From the NCBI RefSeq assembly GCF_031884435.1, contig NZ_CP134779.1:1116001-1180000 (forward strand): a stretch of DNA of 64,000 bases, in the 5' to 3' direction. This document shows positions 34,954 to 44,345 of the stretch, piece after piece (within the stretch, counting starts at the first letter, position 1; every line of letters begins with the position of its first letter). The translations under genes were made by a program, and so were the position numbers. The stretch comes from Bosea sp. 685 (GTDB lineage Bacteria > Pseudomonadota > Alphaproteobacteria > Rhizobiales > Beijerinckiaceae). The notes under the pieces are model-generated. The model made no database searches. It had not been told where the DNA came from and saw nothing but the letters and a program-made list of their open reading frames with translations.

Positions 34954-35445
34954 TCAGTTGATCGCCTTGATGCTTCCGAAGATCGCGTCGAGTTCCTTGC
35001 CATGCGACTCGCGCTCCTCGTCGGAGCCCCAGACCGTCAGCATGATCATGCGGTTTTCGCCGGCGGGCAGCAGGATGAAGTCGACCTTCGTCGGGCCGTT
35101 GCCGTCCGTGGTGCGGTACTGGAAGATCGTGGCCGGAATGCCGTTCAAGGGCGCCTCGGCCTTGATCGGCTCGACCTTCTTGATCTTGTTGTCCTTCATC
35201 CAGGCATCGTTGTTGGCGAGCATCTTGTCGATGTTGCGCGCATCGGCAAACTCGACCGAGAAGAACACCGACTCATCCTGCGGACGGGCGGAATAGCCGT
35301 AGTCGATCTCCTGGGTCTTCCAGTCGTTCGGAACGGTGATGGTCACGGCCGGGTTCTTGGTCGGGACCGCGAAGTTTTTCGCAAACGCCGGCGCGATCAT
35401 GAGAAGCGCGGCGACGACGGCGGCGAGGGGACGAGCGCGTGTCAT
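34954..35445 (-). CDS. Secreted protein of unknown function
   Basis: 163 residues with a signal peptide (MTRARPLAAVVAALLMIAPAFA). The mature part (VPTKNPAVTITVPNDWKTQEIDYGYSARPQDESVFFSVEFADARNIDKMLANNDAWMKDN) resembles small beta-rich periplasmic proteins of the PsbP/MOG1-like type in outline, but I do not recognise the family. The start is an ATG at 35445 with a weak AAAGAA ribosome site. Monocistronic. Confidence 0.72.
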   Translation of the reverse strand: MTRARPLAAVVAALLMIAPAFAKNFAVPTKNPAVTITVPNDWKTQEIDYGYSARPQDESVFFSVEFADARNIDKMLANNDAWMKDNKIKKVEPIKAEAPLNGIPATIFQYRTTDGNGPTKVDFILLPAGENRMIMLTVWGSDEERESHGKELDAIFGSIKAIN

Positions 35446-35683
35446 GGTAGGTTCTTTCAAGCCAGGCTCCGACTTGTCGCCTGCAGCGCTTTTTTCTCTG
35501 CGCCGATGATCGAGATGACGCAACGTTTGGTGCGTGCTCACTTTCGATAACGGTTAATTAACCTAAGGGCCGAAAAGGCTCGCGCCGAGCGTCGCATTGT
35601 TCAGGAACCGGGCCGCGACCAACGCTGGCGAACCGAGACCTTGCCGCGATTGCGAGCAAGTGGCGGGGTGATTTGCTTCCGGC

Positions 35684-36196
35684 CTAGTCCAGCGCGCGCT
35701 CCAAGCGTTCGGTCGCCTCCGCGTCCTGCCTGACGGTAGGGTCGGCGAGCTTGTCGCGGAGCTTGGCTGCGGTCTGGCCACTGAGCGCCAACATGGGCGC
35801 GATCTCCGCCAGCGGCGCCAGGGCGAAGGCGCGCTCGGCCAGGCGCGGATGCGGCACCTGCAGGCCGGGCTGGTCGATCTCGTCATCGCCATAGCTCAGA
35901 ATGTCGATGTCGAGCGTGCGCGGGCCCCAGCGCTCGAGGCGCTCGCGACCTTGCCGCTTCTCGATGTCGAGGACGAGGGCGAGCAACTCGATCGCCGGCA
36001 GGCTGGTTTCGATCAGCGCGGCCATGTTGAGGAATTCCGGCTGGTCGAGCCGCCCCCAGGGCGGCGTCCGGTAGACCGAGGAGATCGTCCCCAGCCTGAT
36101 CCTGGGATGCGCGGCGAGGGCTTTCAGCGCCGCTGCAAAAGCCGCGACCGGATCGCCGAGATTGCCGCCGAGCCCGAGTGCAGCCTCAATCGCCAC
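35684..36196 (-). CDS. folK: 2-amino-4-hydroxy-6-hydroxymethyldihydropteridine diphosphokinase
   Basis: 170 residues. HPPK transfers pyrophosphate from ATP to 6-hydroxymethyl-dihydropterin. LGLGGNLGDP at the start, VYRTPPWGRLDQPEFLNMAALIET, and the Mg-binding RWGPRTLDIDILSYGDDEI are the family motifs. It overlaps folB by 11 bp and is third in folP-folB-folK. Confidence 0.95.
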   Translation of the reverse strand: MAIEAALGLGGNLGDPVAAFAAALKALAAHPRIRLGTISSVYRTPPWGRLDQPEFLNMAALIETSLPAIELLALVLDIEKRQGRERLERWGPRTLDIDILSYGDDEIDQPGLQVPHPRLAERAFALAPLAEIAPMLALSGQTAAKLRDKLADPTVRQDAEATERLERALD

Positions 36197-36560
36197 GCCG
36201 GTAGCTCAGCTTGATGCCGACGCTGGCGAGCGTGGCGTGGATCGGCGGGGCGGGCTTGCGCAGGGTGACCTCGACGCGGCTCACCGGGGGAAAGCCGTCG
36301 AGCACTGCCATCGCCACGGCGCGCGCCGCTGCTTCCAGGAGGTTGAAGCGCTTGGCGGTGAAGGCTTCCGTCACCACACCCACGACCTTGCCGTAATTCA
36401 CCGTGTCGGCGAGGCTGTCGCTGATCGCCGAGGAGCGCAGGTCGGTCTCCAGCAGGAGGTCGAGCGTGAAGCGCTGCCCGAGCCGCTCCTCCTCCGAGAA
36501 GAAGCCGTGATAGGCGTAGATATCGAGCTTCTCGATCAGAATGCTGCCGGTTTCGCTCAC
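36186..36560 (-). CDS. folB: Dihydroneopterin aldolase
   Basis: 124 residues. Converts dihydroneopterin to hydroxymethyl-dihydropterin and glycolaldehyde. IEKLDIYAYHGFFSEEERLGQRFTLDLLLETDL at residues 8-41 carries the conserved Y-HG and E-LGQ-F motifs; VNYGKV supplies the pocket. It overlaps folP by 4 bp and folK by 11 bp. Confidence 0.95.
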   Translation of the reverse strand: MSETGSILIEKLDIYAYHGFFSEEERLGQRFTLDLLLETDLRSSAISDSLADTVNYGKVVGVVTEAFTAKRFNLLEAAARAVAMAVLDGFPPVSRVEVTLRKPAPPIHATLASVGIKLSYRRGD

Positions 36561-37414
36561 GGGGCGCCCTTTGCGGTGTTCAGGCTGGCGGAATTGGCGA
36601 TGGCGGCCCAGACTTGGAGCGCCTCGGTATGGGCGCGCACATCATGGGCGCGGATGATGGCCGCGCCTTGCGAGACGCCATAGAGATGGCTGCTGATGCT
36701 GCCGGCGACGCGCTCGGCGGCGACCTTCTGGCCGGTGATCTGGCCGATCATCGATTTGCGCGAGGCCCCGAGCAGGATCGGGCAGCCCAGTTCCTTCAGG
36801 CGGCTGAGATCACGGATCAAGGCGAGGTTCTGCACTGGCGCCTTGCCGAAGCCGATGCCGGGATCGACGACGATCTGGCTGTGCGGCACTCCGGCTAAGG
36901 TGGCGATGGCGATGGAGCGCTCCAGGAAGCGTAGCACGTCGTCGAAGATGTCGATGTCGGGATCGACCGTGTCGCGGTTGTGCATCAGGATCATGGGCGC
37001 GCCATAGCGCGCCGCGACTTCGGCGATGGCGGGCTCGCGCTGCGCGCCCCAGACATCGTTGACGATGGCCGCACCCGCGCTCAGCGCGGCCTCGGCAACT
37101 TCGGCCTTCCAGGTGTCGATCGAGACCGGCAGCGAAAGCGCGTTGGCGAGACCCGCGACCACGGGCCGCACCCGCGCGATCTCGGTCGCGGCATCGATCG
37201 CGGCATGGCCCGGCCGGGTCGATTCCCCGCCGACATCGATGATGGCGGCTCCCTCCATCGCCAAAGTGAGGCCATGCGCGATCGCCTCCTCCGCATTGGC
37301 GAGCAGGCCGCCATCGGAGAAGGAATCGGGCGTGATGTTGACGATGCCCATGATGAGCGGCCTCGCATCAAGGGCGAGGCTGTGGCCATCGGGCAAGGTG
37401 AGAGCCAGGGACAT
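36557..37414 (-). CDS. folP: Dihydropteroate synthase
   Basis: 285 residues. Joins hydroxymethyl-dihydropterin pyrophosphate and p-aminobenzoate. Both DHPS signatures are present: IMGIVNITPDSFSDGG (near 24-39) and AAIIDVGGESTRPG (near 59-72). The first ATG with a ribosome-like GCAGG is at 37414; a longer reading overlaps the divergent phosphatase promoter. First gene of folP-folB-folK; sulfonamide target. Confidence 0.95.
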   Translation of the reverse strand: MSLALTLPDGHSLALDARPLIMGIVNITPDSFSDGGLLANAEEAIAHGLTLAMEGAAIIDVGGESTRPGHAAIDAATEIARVRPVVAGLANALSLPVSIDTWKAEVAEAALSAGAAIVNDVWGAQREPAIAEVAARYGAPMILMHNRDTVDPDIDIFDDVLRFLERSIAIATLAGVPHSQIVVDPGIGFGKAPVQNLALIRDLSRLKELGCPILLGASRKSMIGQITGQKVAAERVAGSISSHLYGVSQGAAIIRAHDVRAHTEALQVWAAIANSASLNTAKGAP

Positions 37415-37553
37415 TCGAACCTGCTGCAGCAGCGAAGAGCCGCCTATATACGGCGCATCGGGCCTCGGCCAACAGAAAGCGACGGCGCTTGCCATGGCCG
37501 CGACGCATGACCGCCGCCCGCGAGGGACTTTGACGGGCAAAGCGCCAGCGTGC

Positions 37554-38162
37554 ATGAGCCCCCACATGGTCTCGATCACGCTCCCGCAACGGCTCATTCT
37601 CATTCGCCACGGCGAAACCGAGTGGAATCGCGAAGGCCGCCTGCAGGGCGCCCAGGATATTCCGCTCAACGCTTTGGGGCGGACGCAGGCCGCGGAGGCG
37701 GCCGAGCGACTGAAGACCCTGGCGCCGGATTTCGCGGCGCTCGACTACATTGCCTCGCCGATGGAGCGGGCGCGCGAGACCATGGATATCCTGCGCGGCC
37801 AATTGCAGCTGGAGCCCGGGGCCTACCGCATCGACGAGCGCCTGCGCGAGCTGACCTTCGGCGATTGGGAAGGCTTCACCTGGCGCGAGATCCGCAAGAG
37901 CGAGCGCGAACAGGCGCAGATGCGCGAGCGCGACAAATGGGGTTTCGTCCCGCCAGGCGGCGAGAGCTACCGGATGCTCGCCGAGCGCATCAGGCCCGTG
38001 CTGGAGGAGCTGCAGCGCGAGACGGTCATCGTCAGCCATGGCGGCATCGCGCGCGCCGTGTTGGCGCTGGTTGGGGCGGTGTCGCCGCAGAAGGCCGCGC
38101 TCGTCGATATCTGGCAGGGCAAGATCCTGGTGGTGTCGGGCAATCAGGCCGACTGGCTCTAA
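37554..38162 (+). CDS. Histidine phosphatase family protein
   Basis: 202 residues. The phosphoglycerate-mutase-like fold is shown by the catalytic LIRHGETEWNREGRLQG (His near residue 19) and VSHGGIARAVL (second His). The size and the ELTFGDWEGFTW segment fit a broad phosphatase (CobC/GpmB type) rather than a cofactor-dependent mutase. Divergent from folP, 139 bp apart. Start codon could be 37554 or 37566. Confidence 0.85.
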   Translation: MSPHMVSITLPQRLILIRHGETEWNREGRLQGAQDIPLNALGRTQAAEAAERLKTLAPDFAALDYIASPMERARETMDILRGQLQLEPGAYRIDERLRELTFGDWEGFTWREIRKSEREQAQMRERDKWGFVPPGGESYRMLAERIRPVLEELQRETVIVSHGGIARAVLALVGAVSPQKAALVDIWQGKILVVSGNQADWL

Positions 38163-38432
38163 CAGGGCTGCTGGACTAGGCTGCCGTAGCGGTAGCGTGG
38201 GGAACCGAAGCGTTCATCACGGGTTCAGTCATGGTTTGGCAAGGTCGTTCTGCTAAGCCAGTTTCGTGCGGCGGTGGCATGCTCGGCCGGAAGGCACAGC
38301 GGGAAGAGCGCATCGGGGGGTGTGGCTCGCCCGTGTTTTTATGAAGGTGCGTCGCAGGGGTGCGAGTGCCTGGTTCGAGGGTGCTTTCCGCCTCGCTCCG
38401 GGATGTCGTGGTTCTGAGCGCAGCGGGGCGCA

Positions 38433-41400
38433 ATGAACGACATCAGCAATTTGTCGGCAAAAACAGCCGTGATGGGCGCACAGCCGCTCGCGGCTTTGGC
38501 GGGCGAGAAGCGCCCGGACCTGATCCGAGACGAGGTGCTGGGCGAGATCTTCGCCGCGACCGTCGCAGCGCGCGGCGGCGAGACGGCCCTGCGCGATGGC
38601 GCGCGGAGCCTGAGCTATGCCGAGGTCTGGGCCGCTGCCGGGCGGCAGGCGCGGGGCCTGGCTTTTGCGGGCGTCGGTCCCGGCGATATGGTCGGCCTGT
38701 GGATGCCGCGTGGCATCGATCTCCTGATCGCGCAGATCGCGATCACTCGCTCGGGGGCTGCCTGGGTGCCGTTCGATGCCGAGGCACCGGTCGAACGCAT
38801 TGCCGTTTGCCTGAAGGACGCCGAGGCCAAGGGCCTCGTCACCACAGCGGAATGGCAGGGCAGGGCGGCGGCCACGGGCCGCATCGTCTGGAGCCCCGCG
38901 GATCTGGCGGCCCGCGACGATGGCGTCGAGATGCCGGGGCGCGCAGTCGGCCTGACCAAGGACCACCCAGCCTATCTGATCTACACCTCCGGCTCGACGG
39001 GCACGCCCAAGGCGATCGTCATCAGCCATCGCAACATCTGCCATTTCCTGCGCTCGGGGAACGCCTTCTACGGCATCAGTCCCGATGACGTCGTGTTCCA
39101 GGGCGCTTCGGTCGCCTTCGACCTGTCGATGGAAGAGATCTGGACGCCTTATCTGGTGGGGGCGGCTCTCTATGTCGCGAGCCCCGAGACCATGGGCGAC
39201 GCGGAAAAACTCCCGGCCCTGCTGACAGAGGCCGGCGTGACGGTGATCGACACGGTGCCGACCCTGCTCGGCATCCTGCCCTCGGACGTGCCTTCGCTCA
39301 GGCTGATCCTGCTCGGCGGCGAGGCGTTGCCGCCGGCTATCGTCCAGAAATGGTCGAAGCCGGGCCGGCGCATTCTCAACACCTATGGCCCGACCGAGGC
39401 GACCGTGGTTGCGACCGCGGCCGAGGTCCGTCCGGGCGAGGTCGTGACGATCGGGCAGCCGATCGCCAACTACACCGCCTATATCGTCAACGAGGCGATG
39501 CAACTGGTCGGTCCCGGCGAGCAGGGCGAATTGCTGATCGGTGGTCCCGGCGTCGCCAAGGGCTATCATGGCCGCCCCGAGCTGACGGCCGAGAAATTCA
39601 TCGCCAATCCCTTCGGCGGGATCGACGACCCGGTGCTCTATCGCTCCGGCGATGCGGTCAGTCTTGATGCCGACAGCAATATCGTCTTCCACGGCCGCAT
39701 CGACGATCAGATCAAGATCCGCGGCTTCCGGGTCGAACTCGGTGAAATCGAGTCGAAGCTCGCCGACGAGCCGGGCGTCAGTCAGGCCGCCGTGGTGCTG
39801 CGCACCGATGACGAGATCGAACGGCTCGTCGCCTTCGTCGTGGCCGAGCCCGGCGTGGCGGTCGACGGCGCCGCCTTGCGCGCGGCGCTGCGCGACAAGC
39901 TGCCGCCCTACATGGTGCCGGCGCATTTCGAGGCTGTGGGCTCGCTGCCGCGCATGGTCTCCGGCAAGGTCGACCGCAAGATGCTCAAGGCGGCGCCGCT
40001 GACGGCGCCGAGCGCGGCCGGTGAGCAGGAGCCGCCGCGCAACGCGACGGAAGCGGCGCTGCTGGACGCCGCCAAGCGTGTGCTGGGCGCGGCAAGCCTG
40101 CCGCTCGACGCCGATTTTTTCATGGATCTCGGCGGTCACTCGTTGCTGGCCGCGCGCTTTATCTCGATCGTGCGCGAGACGCCGGCCTATGCCGGCATCA
40201 CGCTGCAGGATGTCTATGGCGCGCGCACGTTGCGCGGCATGGCGGCACTGCTCGACGGGCGCGGTATCGCCGAGGTCGAGGATCTCTCCTTCACGCCTCC
40301 GCCGCTCCTGCGGCGCTTCCTCTGCGGCCTCGCCCAGGCCGCGGTGCTGCCGGTCATCATCGGCCTGTCGACCGCGCAATGGCTCGGCATCTTCGTCACC
40401 TACATGATCATGTCGGGCGAGGATCTGTCGCTGCTCGGCCAGATCTTCGCGCTGCTCGGCGTCTATGTCGCGATCACCATCGTGACCGGGCTGATCGCGA
40501 TCGCGCTGAAATGGATCGTGCTCGGCCGGACCAAGCCCGGCGTCTATCCGCTCTGGGGCGTCTATTATTTCCGCTGGTGGTTCGCGGCGCGCGTCGCCGG
40601 GCTCGTGCACATCAAATGGCTCCAGGGCACGCCGGTGATGCGGTTCTACTGGCGCCTGCTCGGCGCCAAGGTCGGCCGCGACGTCATCATCTCGGATTAT
40701 GAGGCCGGCGCGATCGACCTGATCGAGATCGGCGAGGGCACCGCACTCGGCTCCAAGACCACCTTCGCTAATGGTGAGGCGATGGGCGACAAGCTGATCA
40801 TCGGTCGGATCAGCATCGGCAAGGACGTGTCGGCCGGCGCCTCCGTCGTGTTCGGTCATGGCAGCGTCATCGGCGACCATGCCGAGATCTGCGATTTGAG
40901 CGCGATCCCGCCCCGGACCCATGTCGGCGAGGCCGAGATCTGGGACGGCACGCCCGCGCGCAAGACCGGCATGGTCGATCTCGCCTCGCTGCCGCCGCAG
41001 GCGCAGGCCAGCACCCGCCGGCGCGCCGCGATGACGGCCTTCTATGTCGCCATGCTGATCGTGCTGCCGCCGGTCAGCCTGCTGCCGATCTTCCCGGCCT
41101 TCTGGCTGTTCGACCAGATCGACGACTGGGTCGCGAGCTGGTCCGAGATCAGCTATCTCTGGTACCTGCCGCTCCTGACCTGGCCGACCGCGATCGGGCT
41201 AATCGCCTTCACTGTGCTGCTGATGGCGGGGCTGCGCTGGGTGATCCTGCCGCGCGTGACCTCGGGCTCATACTCGATCCATTCCGGCTTCTACGCCCGC
41301 AAATGGACCGTGGCGCTGGCGACCGAGGTGACGCTGGAGACGCTGTCCTCGCTGTTTGCGACGATCTATATGCGGGCCTGGTACCGCATCATGGGTGCGC

Positions 41401-42446
41401 GCATCGGCCAGGGCGCCGAAATCTCGACCAACCTCTCGGGCCGCTATGATCTCACCGGCATCGGCGCCGGCAATTTCATCGCCGACGAGGTCGTCTTTGG
41501 CGACGAGGACATGCGGCGCGGCTATATGCGTCTCGACATGACCCGGACGGGCGATCAGGTCTTCGTCGGCAACGATGCCGTCGTGCCGCCGGGCGCCGTC
41601 ATTCCTGACCGTGTGCTGATCGGCATCAAGTCGAAGCCGCCCGCCAATGAGTTGATGCAAGCAGGCGACACCTGGTTCGGCTCGCCGCCGATCCGCCTGC
41701 CGACGCGCCAGAAGGTCGATCTCGGCGCCGACTGGACCTATAAGCCGTCGCTGCGCAAGCAGTTCGCGCGCGGCATCTTCGAGGCGTTCCACACCTCGTT
41801 CCCGGCGATGCTGTTCATCACCTTCGGCACGATCGCGGTCGATCTCGTACTGCAGCGTGAGATCAACCATCAGGATTGGCTCGGCCTTGCCGTCTCCTTC
41901 ACCTTTGTCGCCACACTGATCGCGATCACGCAGGCGTTGATCTGCGCCGCGATCAAATGGCTGATGATGGGCGTCTACAGGCCGGTGATGAAGCCGATGT
42001 GGTCGTGGTGGGCGATGCGCACCGAGGCCGTGGCGGTGCTGTATTGGGGGTTGGGCGGCAAGGTGCTGTTCGATTATCTGCGCGGCACGCCGTTCCTGCC
42101 CTGGTTCCTGATGCTGTTCGGCGCCAAGTTCGGCAAGGGCTGCTGGCTCGACACCACCGACATCACCGAATTCGATTGCGTCAAGATGGGCGATTTCTGC
42201 ACCATCAACGCCCACTCGGCCCTGCAGACGCATCTCTACGAGGATCGTGTCATGAAGGTCGGCCGGGTCCATCTCGGCAAGGGCGTCTGCGTCGGTGCCG
42301 GTGCGACCGTGCTCTATGACACCCATGTCGGCGACTACGCCCAGATCGGCCTTTTGACCGTGATCATGAAGGGCGAAAACCTGCCGGCGCATACGCGCTG
42401 GGAGGGCGCTCCTGCGGTGCCGGCGAAGGCGCCGGCGGGGCATTGA
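38433..42446 (+). CDS. Pls/PosA-type membrane non-ribosomal peptide synthetase
   Basis: 1337 residues. Adenylation domain (about 20-510) with YLIYTSGSTGTPKA, NTYGPTEATV, YRSGDAVS, GRIDDQIKIRGFRVELGE and SGKVDRK; carrier domain (about 535-610) with the phosphopantetheine site Ser570 in DLGGHSLL; then three repeats of a pair of membrane helices (about 625-697, 867-940, 1123-1180) each followed by a left-handed beta-helix acyltransferase-like domain (about 744-843, 988-1070, 1230-1336). There is no condensation or thioesterase domain. This is the architecture of epsilon-poly-lysine synthetase (Pls) and PosA. Pocket residues suggest a basic amino acid. It is monocistronic, preceded by 270 bp without a gene. 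Product unproven. Confidence 0.9.
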   Translation: MNDISNLSAKTAVMGAQPLAALAGEKRPDLIRDEVLGEIFAATVAARGGETALRDGARSLSYAEVWAAAGRQARGLAFAGVGPGDMVGLWMPRGIDLLIAQIAITRSGAAWVPFDAEAPVERIAVCLKDAEAKGLVTTAEWQGRAAATGRIVWSPADLAARDDGVEMPGRAVGLTKDHPAYLIYTSGSTGTPKAIVISHRNICHFLRSGNAFYGISPDDVVFQGASVAFDLSMEEIWTPYLVGAALYVASPETMGDAEKLPALLTEAGVTVIDTVPTLLGILPSDVPSLRLILLGGEALPPAIVQKWSKPGRRILNTYGPTEATVVATAAEVRPGEVVTIGQPIANYTAYIVNEAMQLVGPGEQGELLIGGPGVAKGYHGRPELTAEKFIANPFGGIDDPVLYRSGDAVSLDADSNIVFHGRIDDQIKIRGFRVELGEIESKLADEPGVSQAAVVLRTDDEIERLVAFVVAEPGVAVDGAALRAALRDKLPPYMVPAHFEAVGSLPRMVSGKVDRKMLKAAPLTAPSAAGEQEPPRNATEAALLDAAKRVLGAASLPLDADFFMDLGGHSLLAARFISIVRETPAYAGITLQDVYGARTLRGMAALLDGRGIAEVEDLSFTPPPLLRRFLCGLAQAAVLPVIIGLSTAQWLGIFVTYMIMSGEDLSLLGQIFALLGVYVAITIVTGLIAIALKWIVLGRTKPGVYPLWGVYYFRWWFAARVAGLVHIKWLQGTPVMRFYWRLLGAKVGRDVIISDYEAGAIDLIEIGEGTALGSKTTFANGEAMGDKLIIGRISIGKDVSAGASVVFGHGSVIGDHAEICDLSAIPPRTHVGEAEIWDGTPARKTGMVDLASLPPQAQASTRRRAAMTAFYVAMLIVLPPVSLLPIFPAFWLFDQIDDWVASWSEISYLWYLPLLTWPTAIGLIAFTVLLMAGLRWVILPRVTSGSYSIHSGFYARKWTVALATEVTLETLSSLFATIYMRAWYRIMGARIGQGAEISTNLSGRYDLTGIGAGNFIADEVVFGDEDMRRGYMRLDMTRTGDQVFVGNDAVVPPGAVIPDRVLIGIKSKPPANELMQAGDTWFGSPPIRLPTRQKVDLGADWTYKPSLRKQFARGIFEAFHTSFPAMLFITFGTIAVDLVLQREINHQDWLGLAVSFTFVATLIAITQALICAAIKWLMMGVYRPVMKPMWSWWAMRTEAVAVLYWGLGGKVLFDYLRGTPFLPWFLMLFGAKFGKGCWLDTTDITEFDCVKMGDFCTINAHSALQTHLYEDRVMKVGRVHLGKGVCVGAGATVLYDTHVGDYAQIGLLTVIMKGENLPAHTRWEGAPAVPAKAPAGH

Positions 42447-42577
42447 GGCCGCTGGGATAAAGGGCCTCCGATAGCTCGTCATCTTTGCGCGACAATGGGA
42501 CAGGTGCCGCCGCTCCGTTGCTAGTGTGTCTGCGCCCGCGTAGCGTAAGGTCAGGCGCTGCGGGCGAGATCGGGTTC

Positions 42578-42967
42578 ATGGGAAAATCGGTTGTCCTGGC
42601 AGCGGCGAGCGCTGTGCTGCTGGCGGGCTGCAACGCCCATACCGTCACGGTTCCGGCCGGTGGGAGCGCGATCGTCAGTCAGCTCGCCATGTTCCAGCTT
42701 CATGCCTGCACGAGCTGGGAGCCGCCGCGCGCGAAGCTGGACCAGCCGCCGAGCAATGGCACCGCCGCCATCGGGCAGATCAAGGGCGTCATCACCGCTC
42801 CGTCTCACCCCTGCGCCGGGAAGGTGATCGACCGCACGGTGGTCAGCTACACGCCGCGCCGCGGCTTCGTCGGTCAGGACAGCCTCTCGGTGACCTATGA
42901 CTACATCACCAATGATGCCGGTGGCCGTGGCAACCAGACGGATACGGTGACGATTCAGGTTCGGTGA
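42578..42967 (+). CDS. Small lipoprotein with Ig-like/cadherin-like tail
   Basis: 129 residues. Lipoprotein signal MGKSVVLAAASAVLLAGC with the lipidated Cys18. The tail VVSYTPRRGFVGQDSLSVTYDYITNDAGG...TDTVTIQV looks like one bacterial Ig/cadherin-like beta-sandwich, as found in surface adhesin repeats. Start is the ATG giving the clean signal; the longer reading is rejected. It lies between the synthetase and aroC on the same strand; function unknown. Confidence 0.8.
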   Translation: MGKSVVLAAASAVLLAGCNAHTVTVPAGGSAIVSQLAMFQLHACTSWEPPRAKLDQPPSNGTAAIGQIKGVITAPSHPCAGKVIDRTVVSYTPRRGFVGQDSLSVTYDYITNDAGGRGNQTDTVTIQVR

Positions 42968-43045
42968 TCCGACGTCCCGGGGCTATGTTTGACGTTCGGC
43001 GGCGGCTTTACTAAGTCCGCCACGTTGCTCCGCGTCAGGCTGCCC

Positions 43046-44164
43046 ATGTCACACAACACCTTCGGCCATCTTTTCCGTGTCACGACCTTCGGCGAGAGCC
43101 ATGGGCCGGCGATCGGCTGCGTCGTCGATGGCTGCCCGCCGCTGCTGCCGCTGACCGAGGCCGATATCCAGGTCGAGCTCGATCGCCGCCGGCCCGGCCA
43201 GTCACGCTTCACCACCCAGCGCCAGGAGCCGGACCAGGTGCGGATCATCTCGGGCGTCTTCGCGCGCGAGAGCGATGCCGTCCAGGTCACGACCGGGACC
43301 TCGATCGGGCTGATGATCGACAATGTCGACCAGCGCTCGAAGGACTATTCGGAGATCAAGGACAAGTACCGGCCTGGCCATGCCGATTTCACCTATGATG
43401 TGAAATACGGCATTCGCGACTACCGCGGCGGCGGGCGCTCTTCGGCGCGCGAGACGGCGATGCGGGTCGCGGCCGGCGCGATCGCGCGCAAGGTCGTGCC
43501 CGGCATGGTCGTGCGCGGCGCGCTGGTGCAGATGGGGCCGCACAAGATCGACCGCGGCAACTGGGACTGGAACGAGGTCGGGAACAATCCGTTCTTCTGC
43601 CCCGATGCCAAGGCGGCCCAGCTGTTCGAGAGCTATCTCGACGGTATCAGGAAATCCGGCTCCTCGATCGGCGCGGTGCTGGAGATCGTCGCCGAGGGCG
43701 TGCCGGCGGGGTTGGGCGCGCCGATCTATGGCAAGCTCGATGCGGAGATCGCCGCCGCCTTGATGAGCATCAACGCGGTCAAGGGCGTCGAGATCGGCGA
43801 TGGTTTCGGTGCGGCCGAGCTGTCGGGGGAGGAGAATGCCGACGAGATGCGCGCCGGCAATGACGGCCGCCCGCTGTTCCTGTCGAACCATGCCGGCGGC
43901 GTCCTCGGCGGCATCTCGACCGGGCAGCCGATCGTGGCGCGCTTCGCGGTGAAGCCGACCTCCTCGATCCTGGCGACGCGGGCGACCGTGACGCGCACCG
44001 GCGGCGAGGCCGAGATGTTTACCAAGGGCCGCCACGACCCCTGTGTCGGCATCCGGGCTGTGCCGGTTGGCGAGGCGATGGTCGCCTGCGTGCTGGCGGA
44101 CCAGTATCTGCGCCACCGCGCGCAGGTGGGTGTCGTGGAGCCAAGGTGGCCGTTTCAGCCCTAG
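43046..44164 (+). CDS. aroC: Chorismate synthase
   Basis: 372 residues. FMN-dependent elimination that gives chorismate from [30 protein letters not shown] at residues 6-31, [42 protein letters not shown] and [26 protein letters not shown] are all diagnostic. The ATG at 43046 follows CAGGCTGCCC. Not in an aro cluster here. Confidence 0.97.
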   Translation: MSHNTFGHLFRVTTFGESHGPAIGCVVDGCPPLLPLTEADIQVELDRRRPGQSRFTTQRQEPDQVRIISGVFARESDAVQVTTGTSIGLMIDNVDQRSKDYSEIKDKYRPGHADFTYDVKYGIRDYRGGGRSSARETAMRVAAGAIARKVVPGMVVRGALVQMGPHKIDRGNWDWNEVGNNPFFCPDAKAAQLFESYLDGIRKSGSSIGAVLEIVAEGVPAGLGAPIYGKLDAEIAAALMSINAVKGVEIGDGFGAAELSGEENADEMRAGNDGRPLFLSNHAGGVLGGISTGQPIVARFAVKPTSSILATRATVTRTGGEAEMFTKGRHDPCVGIRAVPVGEAMVACVLADQYLRHRAQVGVVEPRWPFQP

Positions 44165-44170
44165 CGGCCC

Positions 44171-44263
44171 GTGATTCTCGGGCCGCGCAGCGGACCCGAG
44201 AATCTCTGGCAGGGGAGGGTGCCTGTTCCGACAAGAGATGCTCGGGTCCAGCCCGAGCATGAC
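44171..44263. repeat. Dispersed palindromic repeat, family D copy 2
   Basis: GATTCTCGGG (44173-44182) faces CCCGAGAATC (44195-44204), then ATGCTCGGGTC-CA-GCCCGAGCAT. Related to 7954-8094. It lies directly after the aroC stop and may act as a terminator. No FMN riboswitch is visible between it and the ribB-like gene. Confidence 0.78.
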
Positions 44264-44345
44264 GATGGGATTATGCATTTCAGCAATACTGAAATTTTTC
44301 TGCCGCTTCATTGCAACTGAAGCCGCCGCGCATTAGCTTGCGCTC

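Noticed and set aside
38253..40922. 889-codon open frame on the minus strand opposite the NRPS gene
   Set aside because: Shadow of a high-GC coding gene; composition is Arg/His/Asp-rich without motifs, while the plus strand has full A-domain motifs.
44165..44345. FMN (RFN) riboswitch before the ribB-like gene
   Set aside because: None of the conserved RFN blocks is visible; the stretch is a dispersed palindrome plus a short AT-richer leader.
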